A stretch of DNA of 64,000 nucleotides from Roseiarcus sp963820095. Its GTDB lineage: Bacteria; Pseudomonadota; Alphaproteobacteria; Rhizobiales; Beijerinckiaceae. Numbering within the stretch: position 1 is the stretch's first letter; each line of letters opens with the position of its first letter. Below, in pieces: positions 16,551 through 25,224 of the stretch. A model generated the notes under the pieces. The model made no database searches. It was given only the letters and a program-made list of their open reading frames with translations, and was not told where the DNA came from. A program made the position numbers and the translations under genes. The stretch is from positions 62,001-126,000 of the forward strand of contig CAWFZA010000012.1 of assembly GCA_963820095.1 (NCBI GenBank). Direction: 5' to 3'.

Positions 16551-17036
16551 ATGGCTGATCAGAACGGCAATGGCGCCGGCGCGCCGCAGGCCGGCCCGAG
16601 ATTTTCGGTTCTCGCCCAGTACACGAAAGATTTCTCGTTCGAGAATCCCAACGCTCCGCGCACCCTGGGCCCGCAGGAGACGCCGCCCAACATCTCGATT
16701 CAGATCAATGTCAACGCTCGGCAACTTGGTCCGTCGGATTACGAGGTCAGCCTCATGCTCGAAGGCGGCGCCGGTCAAGGCGCGGATACGATGTTCAAGT
16801 TCGAACTCAACTATGCCGGCGTTTTCCGGGTCGAGAACTTTCCACCCGAGCAGGTTCAGCCGGTGGTTATGATTGAGGCCCCGCGAATCCTCTTTCCGTT
16901 CGCGCGCCAAATCGTTGCCGACGCAGTGCGTGGCGGGTCATATCCGCCGCTCTTTATCGATCCAATTGATTTTCAAGCGCTCTACCTGCAGCGATTGGCC
17001 GCAGCCGGCGGGCAACCCCAGCAACAAACCGCCTGA
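16551..17036 (+). CDS. secB: Protein-export chaperone SecB
   Basis: 161 residues. Cytosolic tetrameric chaperone that keeps precursors unfolded and hands them to SecA. Conserved segments: YTKDFSFENPNAP, PNISIQINVNARQL, FKFELNYAGVFRVENFP and EAPRILFPFARQIVADAV, ending in a Gln-rich tail. The ATG at 16551 sits 11 bases after the AAGGAG and is preferred to a TTG at 16545. It is convergent with dnaQ. In several alphaproteobacteria secB belongs to the origin-proximal group with dnaQ, coaE, aroE and maf. Confidence 0.96.
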   Translation: MADQNGNGAGAPQAGPRFSVLAQYTKDFSFENPNAPRTLGPQETPPNISIQINVNARQLGPSDYEVSLMLEGGAGQGADTMFKFELNYAGVFRVENFPPEQVQPVVMIEAPRILFPFARQIVADAVRGGSYPPLFIDPIDFQALYLQRLAAAGGQPQQQTA

Positions 17037-17122
17037 TCGATTCTCCTCGTCCGCGGCCGCAAGCTGTCGGCCGACCTCCAACGATTTCATAAACTTAAGT
17101 GCGCTTTCGCGCTTTCGTTTGC

Positions 17123-17845
17123 TCAGGGATGCGGAGCAATTGCGCCCGAGCCCCGCTCCAGATAGCGAAACCAGAGCGGGTCTCCGCCCAAACCTTCGAT
17201 ATACCGGAAATGAGCGGTCATTTCCGCAGGCTCGATCAAAACGATCCTCAAGGGCCGCGGGCTGGAGCGAGGAACAGCCGCGGCAATGCGCGCCTCAGAC
17301 GGCTCGAGCGCTTCTCCAAAGGTGAGCGACCGCTGACGGCCTCCGGTCAGCTCGCAATAGATCTCGACGAGGATTTCCGCGTCCAAGAGCGCTCCGTGGC
17401 GGACGCGGTGTGATCGGTCGATGCGGTAGCGGTCGCAAAGAGCATCCAGGTTGTTCGGGGCTCCGGGGTGCTTTCTTCGCGCGAGCGCTAGCGTGTCGAC
17501 GACGCGGTCCATGCCAATCGCGGCTAGCCCAAGCCTCGCCAGTTCCGCATTCACAAAGCGCACGTCAAAGTCCGCGTTGTGGATGACGAGCTTCGAGTCT
17601 CCGATGAAGGCCAGAAAGTCGTCGACCACGCTTGCGAAAACCGGCATGTCCTTGAGAGTGGCGAGACTATGCCCGTGGACCCGCACGGCGTCTTGGGGGA
17701 CATCGCGCTCCGGATTGATGAGCACGTGAAAGACCTTGCCCGTCACGCTTTGGTGGACAATCTCGACGGCGCCAATTTCCAGCACCCGATGTCCGTCGGC
17801 GGGGTCCAGGCCGGTCGTTTCGGTGTCGAGCACCACTTCACGCAT
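17123..17845 (-). CDS. dnaQ: DNA polymerase III epsilon subunit (3'-5' proofreading exonuclease)
   Basis: 240 residues from ATG at 17845. The three exonuclease motifs are present: VVLDTETTGLDPADG (Exo I), HNADFDVRFVN (Exo II) and HRVRHGALLDAEIL (Exo III with the HxxxxxD pattern of DEDDh enzymes). It removes misincorporated bases within the replicative polymerase core. The start overlaps the coaE stop by 8 bases; it is the last gene of the ppsR-maf-aroE-coaE-dnaQ operon, next to the proposed replication origin. A longer frame to 17899 runs into coaE and lacks family similarity. Confidence 0.95.
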   Translation of the reverse strand: MREVVLDTETTGLDPADGHRVLEIGAVEIVHQSVTGKVFHVLINPERDVPQDAVRVHGHSLATLKDMPVFASVVDDFLAFIGDSKLVIHNADFDVRFVNAELARLGLAAIGMDRVVDTLALARRKHPGAPNNLDALCDRYRIDRSHRVRHGALLDAEILVEIYCELTGGRQRSLTFGEALEPSEARIAAAVPRSSPRPLRIVLIEPAEMTAHFRYIEGLGGDPLWFRYLERGSGAIAPHP

Positions 17846-18446
17846 CGCGCGTTCGCCCTCCCGCCATTGCCGCAACTGAGCGCACGAACTGACTGACAAC
17901 AGCGCGCGTCAGCTCGAGCCTACCGCGCGTGTCGATCACGAAATGCGCCCGCCGCCTTTTCTCCGCATCCGGCATTTGCCGCGAAAGAATGGCTTCGAGT
18001 TTGGCCTCGGTCATACCCGCCCGCGATAGGACCCGCTGGCGCTGGACCCGCTCCGGCGCGCTCACCACAATGACCAGATCAACGTTCGCCTCCCCACCGG
18101 TTTCGAACAGGAGCGGCACATCGACGATGACGAGCCGCCGTCCCGCGGCGGCCGCGCGCTCCAGAAACCGGTCGCGCGCCTGGGCCACTGCCGGATGCAC
18201 AAGACCCTCCAGGCGCCGCAGCGCTTCCGCGTCGGCCAACACCCGCGATCCGAGTCGCTCCCGATCGACCCGGCCCGAAACCACAACGCCGGGGAACGCC
18301 GCTTCGACTGCTTCGACGCCCTCTCCAGCGTAGAAATTGCGCACGGAATCATCAAAATCGAATATCGGAACCCCTAGCTCCGCGAACATGCCGGCGACGG
18401 TCGATTTCCCCATCGCAATCGAACCCGTCAGCCCGCCAATGATCAC
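17838..18446 (-). CDS. coaE: Dephospho-CoA kinase
   Basis: 202 residues, P-loop kinase for the last step of coenzyme A synthesis (3'-phosphorylation of dephospho-CoA). Walker A is GLTGSIAMGKST at residues 5–16, and the lid/CoA region includes VIVDVPLLFETGGE and the RQRVLSRAGMTEAKLEAILS helix. It starts with ATG at 18446, overlapping the aroE stop by 4 bases. Confidence 0.95.
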   Translation of the reverse strand: MIIGGLTGSIAMGKSTVAGMFAELGVPIFDFDDSVRNFYAGEGVEAVEAAFPGVVVSGRVDRERLGSRVLADAEALRRLEGLVHPAVAQARDRFLERAAAAGRRLVIVDVPLLFETGGEANVDLVIVVSAPERVQRQRVLSRAGMTEAKLEAILSRQMPDAEKRRRAHFVIDTRGRLELTRAVVSQFVRSVAAMAGGRTRDA

Positions 18447-19300
18447 CGCCCAGCCCCGTGCGTTGCGATGACTTCGGCTTCGACCATTTCGCGCAGCGCC
18501 GGCGTAACCGTGGGCTTCCTGCCAAACCAGCGCGCAAAGGCGGGCGCGGCCTGGTGGAGCAACATGCCGAGGCCTTCGACCGCGCGGTGTCCACGAGCGC
18601 GGGCGGTTTGGATGAGGGGCGTCCGCAGTGGAACATAGACCACATCGGCGACGACCGCCCGCTCCGGCAAAAGCCCGATATCGACCGCGAGCGGCGGCTG
18701 TCCAACCATGCCCAGCGAGCTCGCGTTGACGAGCAAATCCGCGTCAGGCAATGCCATGGGCAAGTCCGCCCAGGCCGTGATTGTTGTCGAGGCGCCGAAA
18801 TGCGCCACGATGGCTTCGGCTCTGGCTTGCGTTCGGTTGGCGATCGCGACGCACTCGAAGCCGCGCTGGAGCAATGCATAGACGATCGCTCGAGCGGCGC
18901 CGCCGGCGCCGATGACAACGGCCTGTTTTCCGGGTTCGGCCCAGCCAGGCGCCGCCTCGTCCATATTGGCGAGGAAGCCGGCGACATCGGTGTTGTCGCC
19001 CATCAGACGACCGTCCTCGCGCCACAACGTGTTCACCGCCCCGAGCGCTTCGGCGACGGGCGTTCGCTCGTCGCAGGCGCCAAAGGCCGCTTCCTTGTGG
19101 GGGACGGTGACGTTGACGCCAACCAGTCCGCCGTCGCCGATCCTGGCGGCAAACGCAAGAAACTCTCCCGGTCGAACCGCGAACTTTTCATAAGTTCCCC
19201 GGATCCCAAGTTCCTTGAGCCAGTAGCCATGAATCATGGGCGAACGCGAGTGCTCGATCGGCCAACCGACCACTCCGGCGCGCGGCGCATTCTTTTCCAT
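18443..19300 (-). CDS. aroE: Shikimate dehydrogenase
   Basis: 285 residues. NADPH-dependent reduction of 3-dehydroshikimate in the chorismate pathway. Substrate site SRSPMIHGYWLKELG, catalytic Lys in VNVTVPHKEAAF, Asp in MGDNTDVAGFL and the nucleotide loop VIGAGGAARAIVYAL are all present. ATG at 19300 overlaps the maf stop (ATGA). A longer frame to 19333 lies inside maf and has no family match. Chorismate mutase, tyrC and hisC lie across the proposed origin, at 23–26 kb. Confidence 0.96.
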   Translation of the reverse strand: MEKNAPRAGVVGWPIEHSRSPMIHGYWLKELGIRGTYEKFAVRPGEFLAFAARIGDGGLVGVNVTVPHKEAAFGACDERTPVAEALGAVNTLWREDGRLMGDNTDVAGFLANMDEAAPGWAEPGKQAVVIGAGGAARAIVYALLQRGFECVAIANRTQARAEAIVAHFGASTTITAWADLPMALPDADLLVNASSLGMVGQPPLAVDIGLLPERAVVADVVYVPLRTPLIQTARARGHRAVEGLGMLLHQAAPAFARWFGRKPTVTPALREMVEAEVIATHGAGR

Positions 19301-19941
19301 CACAGCGAGATCAGATTCTCGCGGCGCATCCACGCGAGGAGATCCAACATCGGCAGGCCGAGAACAACGGAATGATCTCCCTCGATATGCTCGAACAGGT
19401 GAACCCCCAGGCCCTCCCCTTGATACACGCCGACAGAGGCCAACACGCCAAGCCCCGCGCGTTCGAGATAGCGCGAAATCTGATCAGGATCGAGAGCCCG
19501 CATTCGTAGGTCCGCATGATCTCTGTGGACGACAAGCGTTTGTCCGGCTCGGGCGACGCAGAACGCCGAGGTCAGACGATGCGCCTTGCCGGATAGCGCC
19601 GCCAGCGTTCGCGCCCCTTCAGCGACATCGCGCGACTTGTGGAAGACCCTGCCTTCGAGAGTGAGCGTCTGATCGGCGCCGACGCAGTAGGCGTCCGGAC
19701 GCTTCTTGCTGACGGCGAGCGCCTTGGCCCGCGCCAATTCGGCGGCAAGATCGTCAAGCGCCCCGCCGCCGGCAAGATAGCGATCCTCGAGCGCGCGCTC
19801 GTCGACCTCCGGCGCGACGGACTCGGCGTCCAGTCCCGCGGCTGCAAAGAGGGCCCGGCGGCTCTCGCTCGTCGATGCCAGAACCAAAGGCCCGGCGCCC
19901 CGCCACAACGGCGGAAATGGCCTCGCCTCCATGACCGTCAA
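19300..19941 (-). CDS. maf: Maf/YceF-type nucleotide pyrophosphatase
   Basis: 213 residues. Maf proteins hydrolyse non-canonical or methylated nucleoside triphosphates. Typical features: LVLASTSESRRALFAAAGLD near the N-terminus, VDERALEDRYL, CVGADQTLTLEGRVFHKSRD with the catalytic Asp, and YQGEGLGVHLFEHIEGDHSV. Overlaps aroE and ppsR by a few bases each. Start at 19941 (MTVMEARPF) or three codons in. Confidence 0.93.
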   Translation of the reverse strand: MTVMEARPFPPLWRGAGPLVLASTSESRRALFAAAGLDAESVAPEVDERALEDRYLAGGGALDDLAAELARAKALAVSKKRPDAYCVGADQTLTLEGRVFHKSRDVAEGARTLAALSGKAHRLTSAFCVARAGQTLVVHRDHADLRMRALDPDQISRYLERAGLGVLASVGVYQGEGLGVHLFEHIEGDHSVVLGLPMLDLLAWMRRENLISL

Positions 19942-20789
19942 CCGTTGGCGATGAATTTAAGGCGGTGCTCACGATAGAGATCGAGCACCGCCGCCGCGGT
20001 CTCTTCAATCGAGCGTCGCGTGACATCGATCGCGGACCACCCACGTTCGGCGAACAGGCGACGCGACGCGGCAATTTCCTCGGCGACCGCGATGCGGTCG
20101 ACATAGTCGGTCTGCGAGTTGGCGTTGAGCGAAAGAAGCCGGTTTTGCCGGATCTGCACAATTCGATCGGCCGAAGCAATAAGGCCGACAATCAGCGGGC
20201 GGCGAAGATGGTCGATAGCTCTGGGCAAGGGGAGCCGCGGCACGATGGGGACGTTGGCGGTCTTGAATCCGCGATTGGCCAGATAGATGCTCGTCGGGGT
20301 CTTTGAAGTGCGGCTCACCCCAAGCAGAACGATGTCGGCGTGCTCAAGATTTTCCGGCGCCTGGCCGTCATCGCTGATCATGCTAAAATTGAGCGCGTCG
20401 ATCCGTTTGAAATAGTCAGCGTTGAGCATGTGCTGCGCGCCAGCTCGCGGCGTGTAATTCTGTCCGAGATAGGACTTGAACAAGGTCAGTATGGGTTCAA
20501 GGACCGACAAGCACGGCGAGCCCGACGCTTCGCAGCCTGCCTGAAGCCGCTTGGAAAGGTCGAAATCGACCAGGGTGAAGAGCACGATTCCAGGCGCGTT
20601 TTCGATCTCCGCAATCACCCGGTCGAGCTGCGAGGGCGTGCGCACCAGCGGATAGACATGTTCGATCGACGCGACGCCCTGGTATTGCGCCGCGGCGGCC
20701 CGAGAGGCGGCGATCAACGTTTCGCCGGTCGAGTCCGAAACCAGATGAAGATGGAAGTAGCTGCGGCCCAACGCGGTCCCCAGGGTCAA
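19938..20789 (-). CDS. ppsR: PEP synthase/PPDK regulatory kinase-pyrophosphorylase (DUF299)
   Basis: 283 residues. Bifunctional regulator that phosphorylates and dephosphorylates phosphoenolpyruvate synthase or pyruvate phosphate dikinase. N-terminus FHLHLVSDSTGETLIAASRA and the P-loop-like GVSRTSKTPTSIYLANRG identify the family. It is the first gene of the leftward operon and borders the proposed replication origin, the position its counterpart holds in Caulobacter. Confidence 0.93.
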   Translation of the reverse strand: MTLGTALGRSYFHLHLVSDSTGETLIAASRAAAAQYQGVASIEHVYPLVRTPSQLDRVIAEIENAPGIVLFTLVDFDLSKRLQAGCEASGSPCLSVLEPILTLFKSYLGQNYTPRAGAQHMLNADYFKRIDALNFSMISDDGQAPENLEHADIVLLGVSRTSKTPTSIYLANRGFKTANVPIVPRLPLPRAIDHLRRPLIVGLIASADRIVQIRQNRLLSLNANSQTDYVDRIAVAEEIAASRRLFAERGWSAIDVTRRSIEETAAAVLDLYREHRLKFIANG

Positions 20790-21246
20790 TTGCAGTGGTT
20801 ATAGCCAGCGGCGCCGCTTGTGGACAGACGTGGATAACGGGGAAGGGACAGGCGGCAATTGAAGCGCCCCGATCAGAAGGGGATTCAAGAACCCACACCC
20901 GATTCCGTCGGGAAAGAATTGGAGGCCCAGCCGACGCCGCATTGGAATTGCGGGGACAATTTGAACGATCTCCATATGATGTTTCGCAAGGCCTCAATTT
21001 CTTAACGAAACGTTAACCACTCCGATCCTCGCTCGGGGACAGCCGCGGCCGTTACGTCATGTGTGACTGTTCAACGCTCTGCACGGAATCCAATATGCAC
21101 AAACGGCGCCCCAAAGAAGAAGAATCAGTTCGAATCTTATTTGTATCTTTGACGCCACACGCTACCGCTTGCGCGAACGGAATCGACCTCCTAATGCCAT
21201 CGGTCATTCGAGTGGCCGCAAGCTGCTCGCCAGCAGCGATTTCACC
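20790..21246. other. Putative chromosomal replication origin (oriC)
   Basis: A non-coding gap where transcription diverges: ppsR-maf-aroE-coaE-dnaQ leave leftward, hemJ-rho rightward. It contains a perfect CtrA-type site TTAA-N7-TTAAC (21002–21017), a near-consensus DnaA box on the reverse strand (CGTGGATAA at 20829–20837, one mismatch from TTATCCACA), weaker DnaA-like TGTGGACAG and TTAACCACT, and six GANTC methylation sites (near 20882, 20901, 21086, 21122, 21132, 21180). A/T-rich patches lie at about 20940–21020 and 21120–21150. In Caulobacter the origin lies in the same gene neighbourhood. This is a prediction; GC skew beyond the window was not tested. Confidence 0.65.
21002..21017. promoter_or_regulatory. 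CtrA-binding site
   Basis: TTAACGAAACGTTAAC fits the full CtrA consensus TTAA-N7-TTAAC with no mismatch. It lies in the proposed origin, about 230 bases upstream of hemJ, and overlaps a DnaA-like TTAACCACT. It could block initiation, as in Caulobacter, or control a promoter. Confidence 0.6.
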
Positions 21247-21669
21247 ATGATACTCTGGGTTAAAGCTCTTCACGTGATTACCGTCATCGCTTGGATGGCG
21301 GGAATGCTTTATCTCCCTAGGCTATTTGTTTATCACGCCGACGCCGTGAAGGGCTCCGACGTTTCGCAAACCTTCAAGGTGATGGAGAGGCGGCTTCTCA
21401 AGGGGATCGTCAATCCATCGATGATTCTCGTCTTTTTGACCGGGTTCACGCTGGTTTATCTGACCGGGGATTGGCGGGAGGGCTGGTGGAAGGCGAAGTT
21501 CGTTCTGGTTCTGGGCCTAGCAGGCCTCCATGGCTACTTTGCGCGCTGCGTGCGAACTTTCGCCGAGGACGGCAATAGCCGGCCAGCTCGTTTCTACCGA
21601 ATCTTGAATGAGGCGCCGACGGTGCTCATGATCGTGATTGTTGTTTTGGCGGTGGTGAAGCCATTCTAA
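21247..21669 (+). CDS. hemJ: Protoporphyrinogen IX oxidase HemJ
   Basis: 140 residues, a four-helix membrane protein that oxidises protoporphyrinogen IX. ATG at 21247 gives MILWVKALHVITVIAWMAGM, which includes a conserved His; YLPRLFVYH, KGIVNPSMILVFLTGF and WWKAKFVLVLGLAGLHGYFA are typical. A longer frame to 21169 lies within the proposed origin and is unlikely. In relatives hemE often stands between the origin and hemJ; it is absent here. Confidence 0.92.
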   Translation: MILWVKALHVITVIAWMAGMLYLPRLFVYHADAVKGSDVSQTFKVMERRLLKGIVNPSMILVFLTGFTLVYLTGDWREGWWKAKFVLVLGLAGLHGYFARCVRTFAEDGNSRPARFYRILNEAPTVLMIVIVVLAVVKPF

Positions 21670-21731
21670 GGCGCCTTGAAATCAACCGGCTCAGCCACAA
21701 ATGGCGGTTGAAAAATTCCTCGAATACGACT

Positions 21732-21866
21732 ATGAACCGTCGCCCGCTTGATCAACGCGGGTTCTTAAGCGGCATGGATCGCCCGATCCTTTTTCTGTCG
21801 CCCGGCCCTGACACGACCGACTTCCACCTCGAAATCGTCAGCGCCATCACCCATCAAGTCTCATGA
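21732..21866 (+). CDS. Possible leader ORF of rho
   Basis: An ATG at 21732 opens a 44-codon frame (MNRRPLDQRGFLSGMDRPIL and onward) ending with TGA at 21864–21866, 45 bases before rho. Upstream leader peptides are known for some rho genes. There is no strong ribosome-binding site and no recognised family, so this may be a chance frame in the rho leader. Confidence 0.25.
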   Translation: MNRRPLDQRGFLSGMDRPILFLSPGPDTTDFHLEIVSAITHQVS

Positions 21867-21911
21867 CTTTGCAGGTCTTTTGGGACCGGAAGTCCAAGGT
21901 AAGGTCCGCCA

Positions 21912-23177
21912 ATGCGGGAAATGAAACTCAAGGAATTAAAAGAGAAATCACCAACCGAGCTCCTGGCGTTCGCAGAGGAGAACGAGGTCGAAAATGCATC
22001 GGCAATGCGCAAGCAGGAGCTGATGTTCGCCATTCTAAAACAGCTCGCCACCATGGACGTGGAGATTATCGGCGAGGGAGTCGTCGAAATCTTGCAGGAC
22101 GGGTTCGCCTTCCTGCGGTCACCCGACGCCAATTATCTTCCCGGGCCCGACGATATTTACGTCTCCCCGTCGCAGATTCGGCGGTTGGGGCTGAGGACCG
22201 GCGATACGGTCGAGGGCGTCATCCGCAGCCCGAAGGAGGGGGAACGGTATTTCGCTCTGCTCAAGTGCAATGCGATCAACTTCGAAGATCCGGAAAAGAC
22301 ACGGCACAAGGTCCATTTCGATAATCTGACGCCGCTCTATCCCAATGAGCGCCTGAAGCTCGAGGTTGAGGATCCGACCCGAAAGGATCTGTCGTCCCGG
22401 GTCATCGATATCGTCGCGCCGATCGGCAAGGGGCAGCGCGCCCTGATCGTCGCCCCGCCGCGCACCGGCAAGACGGTGCTCTTGCAGAACATCGCCCAGT
22501 CCGTCACCGCCAATCATCCGGAATGCTATTTGATCGTGCTTCTCATCGACGAGCGGCCGGAGGAAGTGACCGACATGCAGCGTTCGGTGAAAGGCGAGGT
22601 GGTCTCCTCAACCTTCGACGAGCCCGCGGTGCGCCACGTCCAGGTCGCCGAGATGGTGATCGAAAAGGCGAAACGGCTCGTCGAGCATGGGCGCGACGTG
22701 GTCATCCTCCTCGATTCGATCACCCGGCTCGGTCGGGCCTACAACACCGTCGTGCCTTCGTCCGGAAAGGTCTTGACCGGCGGCGTCGACGCCAATGCCC
22801 TCCAGCGTCCGAAACGGTTCTTTGGCGCGGCGCGGAATATCGAAGAGGGAGGGTCGATGACCATCATCGCAACCGCGCTCATCGACACCGGCTCGCGCAT
22901 GGACGAGGTCATCTTCGAAGAGTTCAAGGGAACCGGCAACTCAGAAATCATCCTCGATCGCAAGGTGGCCGACAAGCGCACGTTCCCGTCGATGGACATC
23001 ACCCGCTCTGGAACCCGTAAGGAAGAGCTGCTTGTCCCGCCGGATATCCTCAAGAAGATGTATGTGCTGCGCCGCATCCTCAATCCGATGGGCACGGTCG
23101 ACGCCATCGAGTTCCTGCTCGGCAAGTTGCGCGAGACGAAGACCAACGCGAATTTCTTCGAGTTGATGAACACCTGA
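21912..23177 (+). CDS. rho: Transcription termination factor Rho
   Basis: 421 residues, standard length. Hexameric RNA-dependent ATPase that ends untranslated transcripts. The N-terminal helical domain (KLKELKEKSPTELLAFAEE) leads into the RNA-binding fold with DGFAFLRSPDANYLPGPDDI and YVSPSQIRRLGLRTGD; Walker A is VAPPRTGKTVLLQ, Walker B VVILLDSITRLGRAYN, and the Q/R-loops include TGGVDANALQRPKRFFGAAR. The leader of about 240 bases may hold autoregulatory sequence. Position next to the proposed origin is conserved among alphaproteobacteria. Confidence 0.98.
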   Translation: MREMKLKELKEKSPTELLAFAEENEVENASAMRKQELMFAILKQLATMDVEIIGEGVVEILQDGFAFLRSPDANYLPGPDDIYVSPSQIRRLGLRTGDTVEGVIRSPKEGERYFALLKCNAINFEDPEKTRHKVHFDNLTPLYPNERLKLEVEDPTRKDLSSRVIDIVAPIGKGQRALIVAPPRTGKTVLLQNIAQSVTANHPECYLIVLLIDERPEEVTDMQRSVKGEVVSSTFDEPAVRHVQVAEMVIEKAKRLVEHGRDVVILLDSITRLGRAYNTVVPSSGKVLTGGVDANALQRPKRFFGAARNIEEGGSMTIIATALIDTGSRMDEVIFEEFKGTGNSEIILDRKVADKRTFPSMDITRSGTRKEELLVPPDILKKMYVLRRILNPMGTVDAIEFLLGKLRETKTNANFFELMNT

Positions 23178-23239
23178 GCCGCTTGCTGCGCGTCTCTGTA
23201 TAACCCGACCCCAGTCCCTCGAAAGGAGCGGGCGTTCCC

Positions 23240-24092
23240 GTGGCCCAACCCACGCCGCCGACCCTCGCCGATCTCCGGGTGGAGATCGACCGGATCGACA
23301 AGCAAATGCACGAACTGCTCATGGAGCGAGGGCGTGTCATTGACCGTTTGATCGAGATCAAGACGCGCCAGGGCGGTGGCTCCGCCTTTCGCCCCGCGCG
23401 GGAAGCCTCGATGATGCGAGCGCTTGTCGAGCGCCATCGGGGTCTTTTGCCGCTCGACACAGTCGAAGGCATCTGGCGGGTGATCATTTCCACTTTCACC
23501 TATGTTCAGGCGCCCTACAGCGTTCATGCCGACGTTTCCGAGGGCGACGCCGCCATGCGGGAACTCGGCGCGATTTCACTTTGGCTTCACCACGCCCTGC
23601 GTGCCGCACTTCGGGGCGGGCGAGGTGATCCGCGCGGTCGGCGATTCGGTCGGCGATCTCGGCATGTTCGCCGTCGACGGCGGACCGGGGGCCGGAGCCT
23701 GGTGGACGAGGCTTGCTCCGCCGGAAGCGCCGAAGATCATCGCCCGGCTGCCGTTCGTCGAGCGGACCGATCATCCCGCGGGCATGCCGGTGTTCGTAAT
23801 CTCGAAGCCGTTGGTCGACGGGATGGCGCGCGATGTGGTCCTGGAGTCGGTCACCCTCGACCGCTGGCGAACCGACGTTCCGCACGCCTTGCGCGCAATC
23901 GGAGCCGAAACGATCGGCTCAGCCGCCAGCGGAATGGGACTTGCACTTCTTGTCGCGCGACCGGGCGGCGCCGGCTCGAACGCGGTGAGCGAGGCTCTGC
24001 GGTCAGTCGGCGGCGCCGACGTCCGCGCTTCCGAGATCGGCGCGCATGCAGACCGGTTCGACGCCTCGACATTGCGCACACGCGCAAATTGA
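23240..24092 (+). pseudogene. Chorismate mutase family protein, one frameshift
   Basis: Starts with GTG at 23240. Residues 1–95 form an AroQ-type chorismate mutase helix bundle (LADLRVEIDRIDKQMHELLM, then RGRVIDRLIEIKTRQGG and FRPAREASMMRALVERH). Chorismate to prephenate would be the reaction. The frame breaks near 23565, where ACTCGGCGCG has one G too many; the next frame continues ARFHFGFTTPCVPHFGAGEV through an approximately 180-residue C-terminal part to TGA at 24092. That part resembles the extension of Hyphomicrobiales chorismate mutases. It leads into hisC and tyrC, a Phe/Tyr/His operon. One base error restores a normal gene. Confidence 0.8.
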
Positions 24093-24108
24093 GGCTATCG
24101 AAGCCGCC

Positions 24109-25224
24109 ATGACCCCCGCCGCTCCCGTCCGTCCTCAGCCCAGGGCGGCAATTCTCGAAATCGATCCTTATGTGCCGGGCAAGAGCCATGTTCCCGGCGT
24201 GGACAAGGTTCACAAGCTCTCATCCAACGAGTCGCCGCTTGGTCCATCGCCGAAGGCGATTCAAGCGGTGCGTGCGCTGGCCGACCGCCTCGAACTTTAT
24301 CCAGATGGCGCTTCGACCGTTCTGCGCGAAGCGATCGGGTGGCGTTACGGCATCGATCCCGCCCGAATCATCTGCGGCAACGGCTCCGACGAACTGCTCG
24401 CGCTGCTGGCGCATGTTTTTCTGCACCCCGGCGAGGAAGGCCTCTATAGCCAGTACGGCTTTCTGACCTATCCGATCTGCATTCGAGCGGCGGGCGGGAT
24501 TCCGGTGGTCGCCGAAGAGACGAATCGAACAGCAAGCGTGGACGCGATTCTCGCGAAGGTGAGCGCTCGCACGAAGATCGTGTATCTCGCGAATCCAAAC
24601 AATCCGACTGGCACCTACATTCCGTTCTCGGAAGTCAAGCGCCTCCATGACGGCCTGCCGGAGCACACGCTTCTGGTCATCGACGCGGCTTACGCCGAAT
24701 ACGTCACCCGCAACGATTATGCGGCGGGTCTGGAATTGGCTCAGACGGCGGCCAACGTCGTTATGACCAGGACCTTTTCCAAGATCCATGGGCTTGCGAG
24801 CTTGCGTATCGGCTGGGCCTATGGCTCGGCGCACGTCATTGACGCGTTGAACCGGGTCCGCGGACCGTTCAACCTGAACGGGGCGGCGCAAGCCGCGGGC
24901 GTCGCGAGCCTCGACGATGCGGCGCATATCGAAGGCGCGATCGCGCACAACACGCGGTGGCTGCCCTGGCTAGTCGAGGAGGCCACCAAGCTCGGGATCG
25001 AAGTGACGCCGAGTGTGGGAAATTTTGTGTTGCTGACCTTCCCCAAGCAACCGGGACGGACCGCCGCGGACGCGGACGCATTCTTGAGCGAGCGCGGATT
25101 CATTCTCCGGGCGGTCGCGTCCTACGGCCTGCCCAATTCGCTGCGTCTGACGGTTGGCGGCGAAGAGGTGAACAAGGGCGTGATTGCCGCGCTCGGCGAG
25201 TTCATGCGAGGCAAAAGTGGTTGA
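24109..25224 (+). CDS. hisC: Histidinol-phosphate/aromatic aminotransferase
   Basis: 371 residues from ATG at 24109, a fold-type I PLP enzyme. KLSSNESPLGPSPKAIQA, NPNNPTGTYIPFSEVKRLHD, DAAYAEYV and the PLP-lysine segment TRTFSKIHGLASLRIGWAYG are present. HisC-type enzymes act on imidazole-acetol phosphate and often also on prephenate or phenylpyruvate; the neighbours chorismate mutase and tyrC make an aromatic role likely. An earlier in-frame ATG at 24046 overlaps the previous gene. The stop overlaps the tyrC start. Confidence 0.92.
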   Translation: MTPAAPVRPQPRAAILEIDPYVPGKSHVPGVDKVHKLSSNESPLGPSPKAIQAVRALADRLELYPDGASTVLREAIGWRYGIDPARIICGNGSDELLALLAHVFLHPGEEGLYSQYGFLTYPICIRAAGGIPVVAEETNRTASVDAILAKVSARTKIVYLANPNNPTGTYIPFSEVKRLHDGLPEHTLLVIDAAYAEYVTRNDYAAGLELAQTAANVVMTRTFSKIHGLASLRIGWAYGSAHVIDALNRVRGPFNLNGAAQAAGVASLDDAAHIEGAIAHNTRWLPWLVEEATKLGIEVTPSVGNFVLLTFPKQPGRTAADADAFLSERGFILRAVASYGLPNSLRLTVGGEEVNKGVIAALGEFMRGKSG

